From Clostridia bacterium (GTDB lineage: Bacteria; Bacillota; Clostridia; Oscillospirales; Acutalibacteraceae): a stretch of 43,573 nucleotides of DNA. The translations under genes and the position numbers were made by a program. The notes below the pieces were generated by a model that worked only from the letters and a program-made list of their open reading frames with translations, did not search any database and was not told where the DNA came from. Of this stretch, positions 6,922-15,532 are shown one piece after another. The stretch spans positions 1 to 43,573 of the forward strand of contig JAFRHS010000001.1 of the NCBI GenBank assembly GCA_017433225.1, in the 5' to 3' direction. Within the stretch, counting starts at the first letter, position 1, and each line of letters opens with the position of its first letter.

Positions 6922-9291
6922 ATGCGACTCGAAAGCTCCGGCCGGAAGAGACCGGCGAGCCTGAACGCTGTCGTGGCCGAAGTGGCCGCGGCGGTGCTGG
7001 TCCATATTGCCTTCTGGCTCCTGCTCCTTTCGATGCTTTCCATCCGTCTCGAGCTCTACGCGCTCATCGCGCTCGCCCTGTTCCCGGTCCTCCTGTACTT
7101 CATCGCAAAGCTCCACAGCATCGGGAAACTGACCCCGGTCTATGCCGTGTTCCTGCCGCTCCTGGCGGGTCTCATCGGCGCGCGGTACTTCGCCGACGGA
7201 TTCCGGGAACTGTTCAACTACCTCGCAAAGGCGGTCAACCGGGTCCATGAGATGGCCCTGTTCCCGACGGGGGACGGGTACCCGAAGACAGACACGCCCG
7301 CCACGCCGGGGCAGCTCGTCATCCTGCTCCTCGGCTTCCTGATGGCCGGCCTCTTTGCCTATGCCATCTGCCGCAAGGTCCGGTGGCTCGCCATCGTCAC
7401 GGCGGTCCTGCCGGCCGCGGCCGGGTTCCTGACCGGGCTGCGTCCCACGATGCCGGCCTTCATCTTCTATGCGGTGGCCGCCACGTTCTACCTCATCCTG
7501 CTCGAGACCCGCAGCAAGGGCACGGCCCGGCGCCTGACCTGGCTCAACGGAGAACTCTCCGGCGCCATGCTCATCTTCCTCGTGCTCCTGGCACTGCTGC
7601 TCTCCGGGTTCGAACGCTCGGAGAACGTGGAGGAGCTCCGGCAGCAGATCGCCCAGCGGGTGACCGCGTTCCGGTACGCACCGAACGAGACCGTCGACGG
7701 CATGCCCGGCGGCGACCTCAACGAAGCGGGCGCCCTCCAGTATACCGGGAAGACCGTCCTCACGGTCGAGACGCCCGATGCCTTTTCCATGTACCTGCGC
7801 GGGTACTCCGGCGATGTGCTGGAAGACGGCAAATGGGTCCCCCTCGACAGCGGCGCCTATTTCGACGACTACTCGCTGACGGGCCCCTGGATCCGCAGCA
7901 ACTACTTCTCGCCGGCCGTCTCCCTCGGACAGCTTCTCGACCTCAAGTGGCAGGTCCAGACCACCCAGTATGAAAACGGGGAGCGGGAGGCGATGAACCT
8001 GCCCCGGTACCCGATCAAAGTCCGCAATGAACTCGCGTTCAGCGACCGCATGTACGCGCCCTACGAGGTCAGTGAAGAGTCGAGAGGACTGCGCCACGCG
8101 GAGCTCTCGCAGAACGGCCTCTTGGCCGAAGGCCTCCGGGGAAAACGGTCCTATGAGCTGACCGTCTATCGCCCCCTCACGAAGGACTACGGCAACGTCG
8201 GTCCGAAGGCGCTCATCGGGGAAGACGCCCCGTACAACTCCCTTTATGAAGATGCGTTCGTACCGGTGGAAAAAGTGTACCGCGCCTTCGCGCAGGCAAA
8301 CGAGCGGGACATCCCGGAGCCATATCGGGACATCATGAGTGAACTCGGTGCCGCCGTCGTCGGCAAGACGACGAAGGTGTCGGACGCCACCTACCGTATC
8401 CGAAACTATTTCACAAAGAATTATCAGTACTCGCTCGACGTGGCAGAGCCGGAGCCCGGACAGGATCCGCTCTTCCGGTTCCTCGAGTCCCGCACCGGGT
8501 ACTGCACACACTTCGCCACCCTCGCCACGCTGCTCTACCGGGAAGCGGGCATCCCCGCCCGGTATGCGGAAGGCTACTATATCTCGGAGGAACTGGCGGG
8601 GTCGGTCGAGAAAGAGACCGATGTCACGCTGTCTATCCCGGACTCCGCGGCCCACGCGTGGGTCGAGGTCTACCTCGACGGAGTCGGCTGGGTGCCGGTC
8701 GAAGTCACCCCGGGTTACTTCGACACGCAGAACAGCAACTCCGGTTCTTCGCCGCAGGGCCAGACGGTCCAGCCGGAAGAGACCCCTCAGCCGGAGGACA
8801 ACGAGGACAAGGACTCCGAGGACGGAGGCGGACAGGACGAAGAAGAGGCAGATGAGCCCGAAGAACAGGAAAAGCACCGCAACTTCGGCTGGCTCATCCT
8901 GCTGGTCCCGCTGTTCCTGCTCCTCCTGCTCATCCCGCTGGTGTATGAGCGGACGGTCCGCAAGAAGATCGAACGGGCAGACTCCCCGGAAGCCACCTCG
9001 CTGGCGTTCCGCTACATGATGCGGGTCTTCCGCCGCCAGGGCCTGAAGCCTGACGAGTTCCGGCCGCGGTCCGTGGCCCGCCTGCTCGGAGAGGAGAGGG
9101 AGGCCTACCTCGGCGCCATCGACCTCTTCAACAAGGAGACGTTCTCCGAAGGCGGCCTCTCGCAGGTCGAACGGGAGACCGTCTGCGACACGGTCCTGCG
9201 ACTGACATCTGACATCAAACTGCTCCGCGCGGCCCGCAAACAGCTGCGCGAGGAAACCAATCCAAAAACGGAGGCTCATCATGGAAAATAA
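6922..9291 (+). CDS. Membrane transglutaminase-like protein (TgpA-type)
   Basis: A 789-residue protein with about six membrane helices in the first 235 residues, a large extracytoplasmic transglutaminase-core region, an acidic Pro/Glu/Asp-rich linker (about residues 610-655), one more membrane helix (about 655-676) and a cytoplasmic tail. The papain-like catalytic residues are C528 (TGYCTHFATL) and H578 (AAHAWVEVYL). The usual third residue, Asp, is replaced by Glu (E594 in VPVEVTPG), which is also found in other clostridial members as far as I recall. The last 11 bases overlap moxR, so translation is coupled. The probable role is amide cleavage or crosslinking at the cell surface; substrate unknown. 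Confidence 0.86.
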   Translation: MRLESSGRKRPASLNAVVAEVAAAVLVHIAFWLLLLSMLSIRLELYALIALALFPVLLYFIAKLHSIGKLTPVYAVFLPLLAGLIGARYFADGFRELFNYLAKAVNRVHEMALFPTGDGYPKTDTPATPGQLVILLLGFLMAGLFAYAICRKVRWLAIVTAVLPAAAGFLTGLRPTMPAFIFYAVAATFYLILLETRSKGTARRLTWLNGELSGAMLIFLVLLALLLSGFERSENVEELRQQIAQRVTAFRYAPNETVDGMPGGDLNEAGALQYTGKTVLTVETPDAFSMYLRGYSGDVLEDGKWVPLDSGAYFDDYSLTGPWIRSNYFSPAVSLGQLLDLKWQVQTTQYENGEREAMNLPRYPIKVRNELAFSDRMYAPYEVSEESRGLRHAELSQNGLLAEGLRGKRSYELTVYRPLTKDYGNVGPKALIGEDAPYNSLYEDAFVPVEKVYRAFAQANERDIPEPYRDIMSELGAAVVGKTTKVSDATYRIRNYFTKNYQYSLDVAEPEPGQDPLFRFLESRTGYCTHFATLATLLYREAGIPARYAEGYYISEELAGSVEKETDVTLSIPDSAAHAWVEVYLDGVGWVPVEVTPGYFDTQNSNSGSSPQGQTVQPEETPQPEDNEDKDSEDGGGQDEEEADEPEEQEKHRNFGWLILLVPLFLLLLLIPLVYERTVRKKIERADSPEATSLAFRYMMRVFRRQGLKPDEFRPRSVARLLGEEREAYLGAIDLFNKETFSEGGLSQVERETVCDTVLRLTSDIKLLRAARKQLREETNPKTEAHHGK

Positions 9292-10225
9292 AAGCATCCA
9301 GATTCTGAACGAGATCAAGAAAGTCATCGTCGGTAAAGACGAGGTCATCACGAAGACGCTGATGGCCATCCTCGCCGGCGGACACGTGCTCCTCGAAGAC
9401 GTTCCCGGTGTCGGCAAGACGACGCTGGCGCTGGCCTTTTCCCGGGCGATGAACCTCTCGGAGAAGCGCGTCCAGTTCACCCCGGACACGATGGCCAGTG
9501 ACATCATCGGCTTCTCGGTCTACAACAAGGCGACCGGCAAGTTCGACTTCCAGCCCGGCGCCGTCTTCTCCAACATCCTGCTGGCCGACGAGATCAACCG
9601 TACGTCCGCCAAGACCCAGGCAGCCCTGCTCGAGGTCATGGAGGAGATGCACGCCACCGTCGACGGCGTCACCTATCAGCTGCCGGACCCCTTCGTCTGC
9701 ATGGCGACCCAGAACCCGCTCGGCAGTGCCGGTACGCACCCGCTGCCGGACTCCCAGCTCGACCGTTTTATGGTCCGTCTGTCGATGGGCTACCCGACCA
9801 TCGAGAACACGATCGAGATCGTCCAGCTGCGTCAGGGCGTCGACCCGCTCGACAGCGTCCGAGCGGTCGCGACCGCGGAGGATATCCGCTTCATGCGCTC
9901 GGCCGTCACCGCGGTCTATATCGATGAGTCCCTCATCCGCTATGCCGCCGAACTGTGCGACCGCACCCGCCATCTTGAAGAAGTGGAGCAGGGCGTCAGC
10001 CCCCGTGCCGTCCTGGCCCTCGTCCAGATGGCCAAGGCGTCCGCCTACATGAGAGGCCGCAACTACGTGGTCCCCGAGGACATCCAGAGCCTCTACACCG
10101 ACGTCTGCGCCCACCGTCTCATCCTGACGCCCCGGGCGAAGATCCGCAAGCGGTCCCCCGAGCAGATCCTGCTCGAGGTCCTCAAAACGGTCAAGGCCCC
10201 GGCCCCCGCGACCCGTCGGAAATAA
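9281..10225 (+). CDS. MoxR-family AAA+ ATPase
   Basis: A 314-residue cytoplasmic AAA+ chaperone-like ATPase. Walker A is VPGVGKTT (about residues 41-48), Walker B LLADEINR, sensor 1 ATQNP, and the family segment GTHPLPDSQLDRF is present. MoxR proteins work with von Willebrand/DUF58 partners to mature or activate other proteins. It overlaps the end of the transglutaminase gene by 11 bases. Here moxR is last in the unit, whereas moxR first followed by DUF58 and transglutaminase is the more frequent arrangement. No clear terminator follows; the pyrH promoter starts two bases after the stop codon. Confidence 0.9.
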   Translation: MENKSIQILNEIKKVIVGKDEVITKTLMAILAGGHVLLEDVPGVGKTTLALAFSRAMNLSEKRVQFTPDTMASDIIGFSVYNKATGKFDFQPGAVFSNILLADEINRTSAKTQAALLEVMEEMHATVDGVTYQLPDPFVCMATQNPLGSAGTHPLPDSQLDRFMVRLSMGYPTIENTIEIVQLRQGVDPLDSVRAVATAEDIRFMRSAVTAVYIDESLIRYAAELCDRTRHLEEVEQGVSPRAVLALVQMAKASAYMRGRNYVVPEDIQSLYTDVCAHRLILTPRAKIRKRSPEQILLEVLKTVKAPAPATRRK

Positions 10226-10226
10226 C

Positions 10227-10255
10227 TTTACGGAGACCCCCTTTTAAGTTATAAT
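10227..10255 (+). promoter_or_regulatory. Promoter of the pyrH operon
   Basis: -35 TTTACG at 10227-10232, 17-base spacer, -10 TATAAT at 10250-10255. It drives pyrH and probably the whole gene series to glgB. Confidence 0.7.
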
Positions 10256-10290
10256 AATAAAAGCGACTATGAAGACAGGAAGGTACGTTT

Positions 10291-11001
10291 ATGGCACCGA
10301 AATTCAACCGGATCCTTTTGAAACTCAGTGGCGAGGTCCTTGCGGGAGAGCAGGGACACGGCTTCGACTTTGACGTCATCGAGACCATCTGCGACTCCAT
10401 CGCGAAAGTGGTCGACATGGGCGTCTCCGTCGGCATCGTCATCGGAGGAGGAAACTTCTGGAGAGGCCGTTCGAGCGGCTCCATGGACCGCTGCAGAGCC
10501 GACTCCATCGGCATGCTCGGCACTGTCATGAACTCCATTGCGGTCGCGGACACGCTCATCGCCAAAGGGGTGGAGGCAAAGGTCTACTCGGCCGTTGCCA
10601 TGGAACCCATCGCCGAGATCTTCACGGCGGACAAGGCGAGAGCCGACCTCGACCAGGGCGTCGTCACCATCTTCGGCGGCGGCACCGGAAACCCGTTCTT
10701 CTCGACGGACTCCGCGGCAGCCCTTCGCGCCGCGCAGATCGGGGCCGAAGTCATCTTCAAGGCCACCAACGTCGACGGTGTCTACGACAAAGACCCGAAC
10801 AAGTTCGACGACGCCGTGAAGTTCGATGAACTCACCCAGTCCGAACTCCTGAACCGCGGGCTCCAGGTCATGGACGCCTCCGCTGCGTCCCTGTGCCGCG
10901 ACAACGGCATCAACATCCTGGTCTTCGACCTGACAGACCCCGAAAACATCGTTCGCGCCGTCAGCGGCGAGAACATCGGGACCCTCTGTCTTTCCGAATA
11001 A
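10291..11001 (+). CDS. pyrH: Uridylate kinase
   Basis: A 236-residue hexameric bacterial UMP kinase of the amino-acid-kinase fold, converting UMP to UDP with ATP. Visible motifs are the N-terminal LLKLSGE phosphate loop, GGGNFWRGR, the conserved GGGTGNPFFSTDSAA, and ATNVDGVYDKDP near the active site. Length matches the family (about 235-245). First gene of the operon, preceded by AGGAAGG. The pair pyrH-frr is highly conserved in bacteria. Confidence 0.96.
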   Translation: MAPKFNRILLKLSGEVLAGEQGHGFDFDVIETICDSIAKVVDMGVSVGIVIGGGNFWRGRSSGSMDRCRADSIGMLGTVMNSIAVADTLIAKGVEAKVYSAVAMEPIAEIFTADKARADLDQGVVTIFGGGTGNPFFSTDSAAALRAAQIGAEVIFKATNVDGVYDKDPNKFDDAVKFDELTQSELLNRGLQVMDASAASLCRDNGINILVFDLTDPENIVRAVSGENIGTLCLSE

Positions 11002-11037
11002 GTACTAAATCACGTTTCAATACAGGAGGAATCCAAA

Positions 11038-11589
11038 ATGGCAGAACAGAAAACCGCTGAAAGCAGAATGCAGAAAGCAGTCGACCGTCTGGTCACCGAT
11101 TATTCCGAGATCCGCGCCGGCCGTGCCAATCCGAATGTCCTCGACAAAGTCATGGTGGACTACTATGGCACCCCGACCCCGATCAACCAGGTCGGTTCCG
11201 TCTCTGTGGCTGAGGCCCGCATCCTGGTCATCCAGCCCTGGGACAAAGGGCTCCTGAACCCGATCATGAAGGCCATCCAGGCCTCTGACATCGGCATCAA
11301 CCCGCAGAACGACGGCAGCGTCATCCGCCTCACCTTCCCGCAGCTCACCGAGGAGCGCAGAAAGGAACTGGCCAAGGGCATCTCCAAGCGCGGAGAGGAA
11401 GCCAAGGTCGCCGTCCGCAACATCCGCCGCGACGAGATGGATGCGCTCAAGAAGGCGAAGAAGGCGAACGAACTCACCGAAGACGACCTTCGCGATGAGG
11501 AAGAGAAGCTTCAGAAGCTGACCGACAAGATCTGCAAAGAGATCGACGAGATCGCCGCAAACAAAACCAAAGAGATCATGAGCGTCTGA
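11038..11589 (+). CDS. frr: Ribosome recycling factor
   Basis: A 183-residue ribosome recycling factor, which with EF-G splits the post-termination ribosome. Family features are AESRMQKAVDRLVTDYSEIRAGRANPNVLD at the start of the long helical domain, YYGTPTPINQVGSV in the hinge, and the long charged C-terminal helices ending DEIAANKTKEIMSV. Strong AGGAGG upstream. It follows pyrH by 36 bases. Confidence 0.96.
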   Translation: MAEQKTAESRMQKAVDRLVTDYSEIRAGRANPNVLDKVMVDYYGTPTPINQVGSVSVAEARILVIQPWDKGLLNPIMKAIQASDIGINPQNDGSVIRLTFPQLTEERRKELAKGISKRGEEAKVAVRNIRRDEMDALKKAKKANELTEDDLRDEEEKLQKLTDKICKEIDEIAANKTKEIMSV

Positions 11590-11611
11590 CGCTGACAACA
11601 TAATACGAGGG

Positions 11612-11653
11612 GTAATGGCGCACGGGGGACCTTCTCTCGTTCTGCGCCGTTAC
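11612..11653 (+). other. Intergenic hairpin between frr and uppS
   Basis: GTAATGGCGCA (11612-11622) pairs with TGCGCCGTTAC (11643-11653) over 11 positions with one G-U pair and a 20-base loop. No T run follows, so it is unlikely to be a full terminator. It may be an mRNA processing or stability element inside the operon. Confidence 0.5.
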
Positions 11654-11676
11654 TTGCGTTTTAGGGGAGTGTGTTT

Positions 11677-12420
11677 ATGTCAAATCTTCCTCCGAAAGAA
11701 TTCATGCCGAAACACATCGGCATCATCATGGACGGCAACGGCCGGTGGGCCAGAGAGCGGGGACTTCCCCGCACCGAGGGCCACGTCCAGGGCGCGAAAG
11801 TCTTCAAGCAGATCATGGACTACGGCCACGACATCGGTCTTGAGGCCATGACCTTCTACGCGTTTTCCACCGAGAACTGGAAACGCCCCAAAGATGAGAT
11901 CAAAGCCCTCATGCAGATCTTCCATGAGTACCTCACCGAAGCCGATGAGACCAAGTACGAACGGGAGAAGAGAGGCTTCTACCTGCGCGTCATCGGCGAT
12001 GTTTCGGGCCTGCCCCTGACGCTCCAGCTGCTCGCGAAAAGCGCCTGTCTCGCCATGAACAACAAAGATGCCATGGTCGTCAACATGGCGCTCAACTACG
12101 GCGGCAGACAGGAGATCGTGCACGCCGTGCAGCAGATCGCCGAAAAAGTCAAAAAGGGCGAACTCGACCCGAAGGACATCTCCGAAGACGACATCTCTGC
12201 CGGCATGTACACGGCGGGGCTCCCGGACCCGGACCTCATCATCCGTCCCTCCGGCGAGCTGCGGCTGTCGAACTTTTTGACCTGGCAGTCGGCCTATTCC
12301 GAATTCTGGTTCGACGACATCGCGTGGCCGGACTTCACTCCGGATGACCTTGACCGGGCCATCATGGACTATGCGAAGCGGGACCGCCGGTTCGGCGGCC
12401 TCTCGGAGCAGGATCATTAA
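11677..12420 (+). CDS. uppS: Undecaprenyl diphosphate synthase (cis-prenyltransferase)
   Basis: A 247-residue cis-prenyltransferase that adds isopentenyl units to farnesyl diphosphate to make the C55 carrier for cell-wall synthesis. The catalytic Asp is D19 in IGIIMDGNGRWA; TFYAFSTENW and the C-terminal RPSGELRLSNFLTWQSAYSEFWF complete the active site. The ATG at 11677 was chosen because AGGGGAG is well spaced for it. An in-frame GTG six bases upstream is too close to that site. The gene is followed directly by cdsA, as in many bacteria. Confidence 0.95.
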   Translation: MSNLPPKEFMPKHIGIIMDGNGRWARERGLPRTEGHVQGAKVFKQIMDYGHDIGLEAMTFYAFSTENWKRPKDEIKALMQIFHEYLTEADETKYEREKRGFYLRVIGDVSGLPLTLQLLAKSACLAMNNKDAMVVNMALNYGGRQEIVHAVQQIAEKVKKGELDPKDISEDDISAGMYTAGLPDPDLIIRPSGELRLSNFLTWQSAYSEFWFDDIAWPDFTPDDLDRAIMDYAKRDRRFGGLSEQDH

Positions 12421-12438
12421 ACAAAGCGAGGATTACTT

Positions 12439-13302
12439 ATGAGAACACGTGTCATATCCGGCATCGTCATCGCCATACTGCTCATCGGAGCGTACTGCCT
12501 GATGTTCACGCCGGTCATCGATCTGGTTTTTTCCCTTCTGGCGGCAGCGGCCTGCTATGAGATCACCAATGTCGCAGGGGTCAAGAACATGGCGCTGAAA
12601 GTCATCGCCATCCTGTTTGCGGGACTCATCCCGCTGGGGCTCGTCTACATCCCGAGCCCGCAGATCCTCGAGATCATCGTCATCTGCTATGTCATCCTGC
12701 TCGTCATCCTGACGGTGGCGAACTTCTCGAAGACCACCATCACGTTCCCGGAACTGGCCGTCACGGTCTACGCCTCCATGATCATCCCGGCAGCGTTCGC
12801 CAGCATCGGCCTCATCTCGGATATGTATCTCAAGTACCCGGCCCTCATCAGCAAGGCGGACTGCCGTCTTCTGTTGTGGATCACCGTGGCCACCGCGCTC
12901 TTCACCGATGTCTTTGCCTACTTCGTCGGTGTCAAATTCGGCAAGCACAAGATGTCTCCGAACCTGAGCCCGAAGAAGTCCGTGGAAGGTGCCGTCGGCG
13001 GCGTCGTCTGCGTCCTCCTCTTCATGCTGCTCTGCCTGCTGGTCTTTGAAAAGGTCCTCGTCAAGCAGTCCTTCTTCATGCCGGTCTGGTTCTACTGCAT
13101 CACCGTGGTCTTCATCTCCATCACCTCCATGTTCGGCGATCTGATGGCGTCGCTCATCAAGCGCTACTACGGAGTCAAAGACTACTCGAACCTCATCCCC
13201 GGACACGGCGGCATCATGGACCGCTTCGACAGCGTGCTCCTCGCATCGCCGACCATGTTCGTCCTCATCACGATCTACGGAATGGTGGTGGGCGCCGTAT
13301 GA
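12439..13302 (+). CDS. cdsA: Phosphatidate cytidylyltransferase (CDP-diacylglycerol synthase)
   Basis: A 287-residue polytopic membrane enzyme making CDP-diacylglycerol from phosphatidate and CTP, the branch point for phospholipids. The family signature near the C-terminus is complete: KDYSNLIPGHGGIMDRFDS. About eight hydrophobic helices cover the rest, and the ALFTDVFAYFVG segment is the usual internal conserved helix. It overlaps dxr by four bases (ATGA). Confidence 0.94.
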   Translation: MRTRVISGIVIAILLIGAYCLMFTPVIDLVFSLLAAAACYEITNVAGVKNMALKVIAILFAGLIPLGLVYIPSPQILEIIVICYVILLVILTVANFSKTTITFPELAVTVYASMIIPAAFASIGLISDMYLKYPALISKADCRLLLWITVATALFTDVFAYFVGVKFGKHKMSPNLSPKKSVEGAVGGVVCVLLFMLLCLLVFEKVLVKQSFFMPVWFYCITVVFISITSMFGDLMASLIKRYYGVKDYSNLIPGHGGIMDRFDSVLLASPTMFVLITIYGMVVGAV

Positions 13303-14450
13303 CGAAAGACCTCACCATCCTCGGTTCCACCGGTTCCATCGGCACCCAGAGTCTGGACGTCGCCCGCAAACACGGCATCCGCGTCCGCGCCCTCACGGCC
13401 AGCACCAGCGTGGAGACCATGGAAGAGCAGATCCGGGAGTTCCACCCGGACAAGGTCGCTCTTCTCGACGAATCGGCCGCTGCCGACCTCCGGGTCCGCA
13501 TCGGCGACACGAATACGAAAGTCCTCTCCGGCATCGGCGGCATCTGTGAATGCGCCACCGACCCGGCATCCGATACGGTCCTCAACTCCATCGTCGGCAT
13601 CGCGGGGCTCCTGCCCACCATGGATGCCATCGAAGCGGGGAAGACCATCGCCCTCGCCAACAAGGAGACTCTGGTCACCGGCGGTCAGCTGGTGACGGCA
13701 GCGGCGAAAAAACACGGCGTGAAGATCCTGCCCGTCGACAGCGAGCACTCCGCCATCTTCCAGTGCCTCGAGGGCGCTCCGCCCGAGCGGCGGCTGAAAC
13801 GCATCCTTCTGACGGCTTCCGGCGGCCCCTTCTTCGGCCGCTCGAGAGAGAACCTCAAGGACGTCACCGTCGAACAGGCGCTGAACCATCCGAACTGGTC
13901 CATGGGAGCAAAGATCACCATCGACTCTGCTACCATGATGAACAAGGGACTCGAAGTCATCGAAGCCTGCTGGCTCTTCGGCGTCCCGGAAGACAAGATC
14001 AAAGTCGTCGTGCATCGCGAGAGCATCATCCACTCCGCGGTCCAGTATGACGATAACGCGGTCATCGCCCAGCTGGGGCTTGCCGACATGCGCATCCCCA
14101 TCCAGTATGCCCTCACGTACCCCGACCGGCTCCCGTCCCCGACGAAGGAGCTGGACCTCGCGGAACTGGGCACACTGACCTTCGCGGACCCCGACATGGA
14201 GACCTTCGACTGTCTCGCCATCTGCCGGGAAGCCATCCGCCGGGGCGGACTGTATCCGACGGCCGCCAACTCCGCCAACGAACAGGCGAACTACCTGTTC
14301 CGCCAGGGGAAGATCAAATTCCTCGAGATCGGCGAGCTGGTCGGCGAGGCCATGGAGGCCTGTGAAAACAAAGAAGATTTCGTGCTGTCCGATGTTCTGG
14401 CAGCAGACCGCATGGCAAGAGACTATGTCATGCAGCATGTAGGAGCGTGA
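13299..14450 (+). CDS. dxr: 1-deoxy-D-xylulose 5-phosphate reductoisomerase
   Basis: A 383-residue NADPH enzyme of the MEP isoprenoid pathway, turning DXP into 2-C-methyl-D-erythritol 4-phosphate. The nucleotide-binding GSTGSIGTQSLDV is at the N-terminus. LANKETLVTGG, VDSEHSAIFQCL and the metal/substrate segments ITIDSATMMNKGLEVIEA and PNWSMG follow. It overlaps cdsA by four bases upstream and rseP by four bases downstream (GTGA), so these genes are translationally coupled. With ispG and uppS nearby the operon ties isoprenoid supply to cell-wall lipid carrier. Confidence 0.96.
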   Translation: MTKDLTILGSTGSIGTQSLDVARKHGIRVRALTASTSVETMEEQIREFHPDKVALLDESAAADLRVRIGDTNTKVLSGIGGICECATDPASDTVLNSIVGIAGLLPTMDAIEAGKTIALANKETLVTGGQLVTAAAKKHGVKILPVDSEHSAIFQCLEGAPPERRLKRILLTASGGPFFGRSRENLKDVTVEQALNHPNWSMGAKITIDSATMMNKGLEVIEACWLFGVPEDKIKVVVHRESIIHSAVQYDDNAVIAQLGLADMRIPIQYALTYPDRLPSPTKELDLAELGTLTFADPDMETFDCLAICREAIRRGGLYPTAANSANEQANYLFRQGKIKFLEIGELVGEAMEACENKEDFVLSDVLAADRMARDYVMQHVGA

Positions 14451-15520
14451 ACGACATTTCCACTTTAGCCCTCGTCTGGGGAAAGGCCTGGCCCATCCTG
14501 GCGGCCATCCTGTTCTTCGGACTGCTGATCGCCACCCACGAAGGGGGACACTTCCTGACCGCGAAACTGTTCAAAGTGCGGGTCAACGAGTTCTCTCTCG
14601 GCATGGGTCCGGTCCTCTGGAAAAAACAGAAAGCGGAGACCCAGTACTCCCTCCGCGCCCTGCCCGTCGGCGGCTATGTCGCCATGGAGGGCGAGGACGG
14701 AGACAGTGAGGTCGACGGAGCCTTCGGCAGCAAACCGCCCTGGCAGCGGGCCATCATCATCCTGGCCGGCGCCACGGTGAACCTGCTGACGGGCCTCATC
14801 ATCATGGCCGTCATGCTGGGGACGTCGGACCTCATCGGCACTCCGGCCGTTTCCCAGTTCCGGGACAACGCCGCCAGTAAGGCGCAGGGGCTCCGGGAAG
14901 GCGACCGCATCCTCTCCGTCAACAACCACGTCGTCCGCACGGAGTACGACCTCAGTTTTTACATGTCGAAAGACAAGGACGGGGTCATGGACTTCGTCGT
15001 GGACCGGGACGGTAAGAACGTCTCTCTGAAGCATGTGACGTTCGAGACCGAGGAGGTCGAGGGCACGCAGGTCGTCAAGTACGACTTTGCCATCGTCGGT
15101 GTGAAGCCCGGGTTCAAAAATGTCGTCAAATACTCGGTCCTCGACTCGCTCTCCATCGTCCGTATCGTCTGGGTCTCCCTGTGGGACCTCGCCACCGGCA
15201 ACTTCTCCATGCGTGACATGGCGGGGCCGGTCGGCACAGTCCAGGCTGTCGCAGACACCACGTCCGATGCTGCGAAGAGCGGCAACCTCTCGCGACTCTT
15301 ACTCATCCTCGCGCTGATCGCCATCAACGTCGGCGCCTTCAACCTCATCCCGTTCCCGGCACTTGACGGGGGCCGCTTCCTCTTCATCATGCTGGAGGGC
15401 ATCTTCCGCCGGCCCATCTCGAAAGAGTTCCAGGCCGCGGTCAACACGGTCGGGATGGCAATGCTGTTCGGACTCATGATCATGGTCACGTTCAGCGACG
15501 TGTTCAAACTATTGCGGTAA
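14447..15520 (+). CDS. rseP: RseP/RasP-type site-2 intramembrane zinc metalloprotease
   Basis: A 357-residue site-2 protease that cuts membrane-spanning substrates such as anti-sigma factors and signal-peptide remnants. Zinc motif HEGGH (H31, E32, H35) is in the first membrane helix, a PDZ domain lies at about residues 125-200 (LREGDRILSVNNHVV), and the second catalytic motif NLIPFPALDGGRF is near the C-terminus, followed by a last helix. The start is GTG, within the dxr stop codon overlap, with AGGAG upstream. Placement between dxr and ispG is the standard clostridial order. Confidence 0.94.
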   Translation: MNDISTLALVWGKAWPILAAILFFGLLIATHEGGHFLTAKLFKVRVNEFSLGMGPVLWKKQKAETQYSLRALPVGGYVAMEGEDGDSEVDGAFGSKPPWQRAIIILAGATVNLLTGLIIMAVMLGTSDLIGTPAVSQFRDNAASKAQGLREGDRILSVNNHVVRTEYDLSFYMSKDKDGVMDFVVDRDGKNVSLKHVTFETEEVEGTQVVKYDFAIVGVKPGFKNVVKYSVLDSLSIVRIVWVSLWDLATGNFSMRDMAGPVGTVQAVADTTSDAAKSGNLSRLLLILALIAINVGAFNLIPFPALDGGRFLFIMLEGIFRRPISKEFQAAVNTVGMAMLFGLMIMVTFSDVFKLLR

Positions 15521-15532
15521 GGAGGCAGTTCC

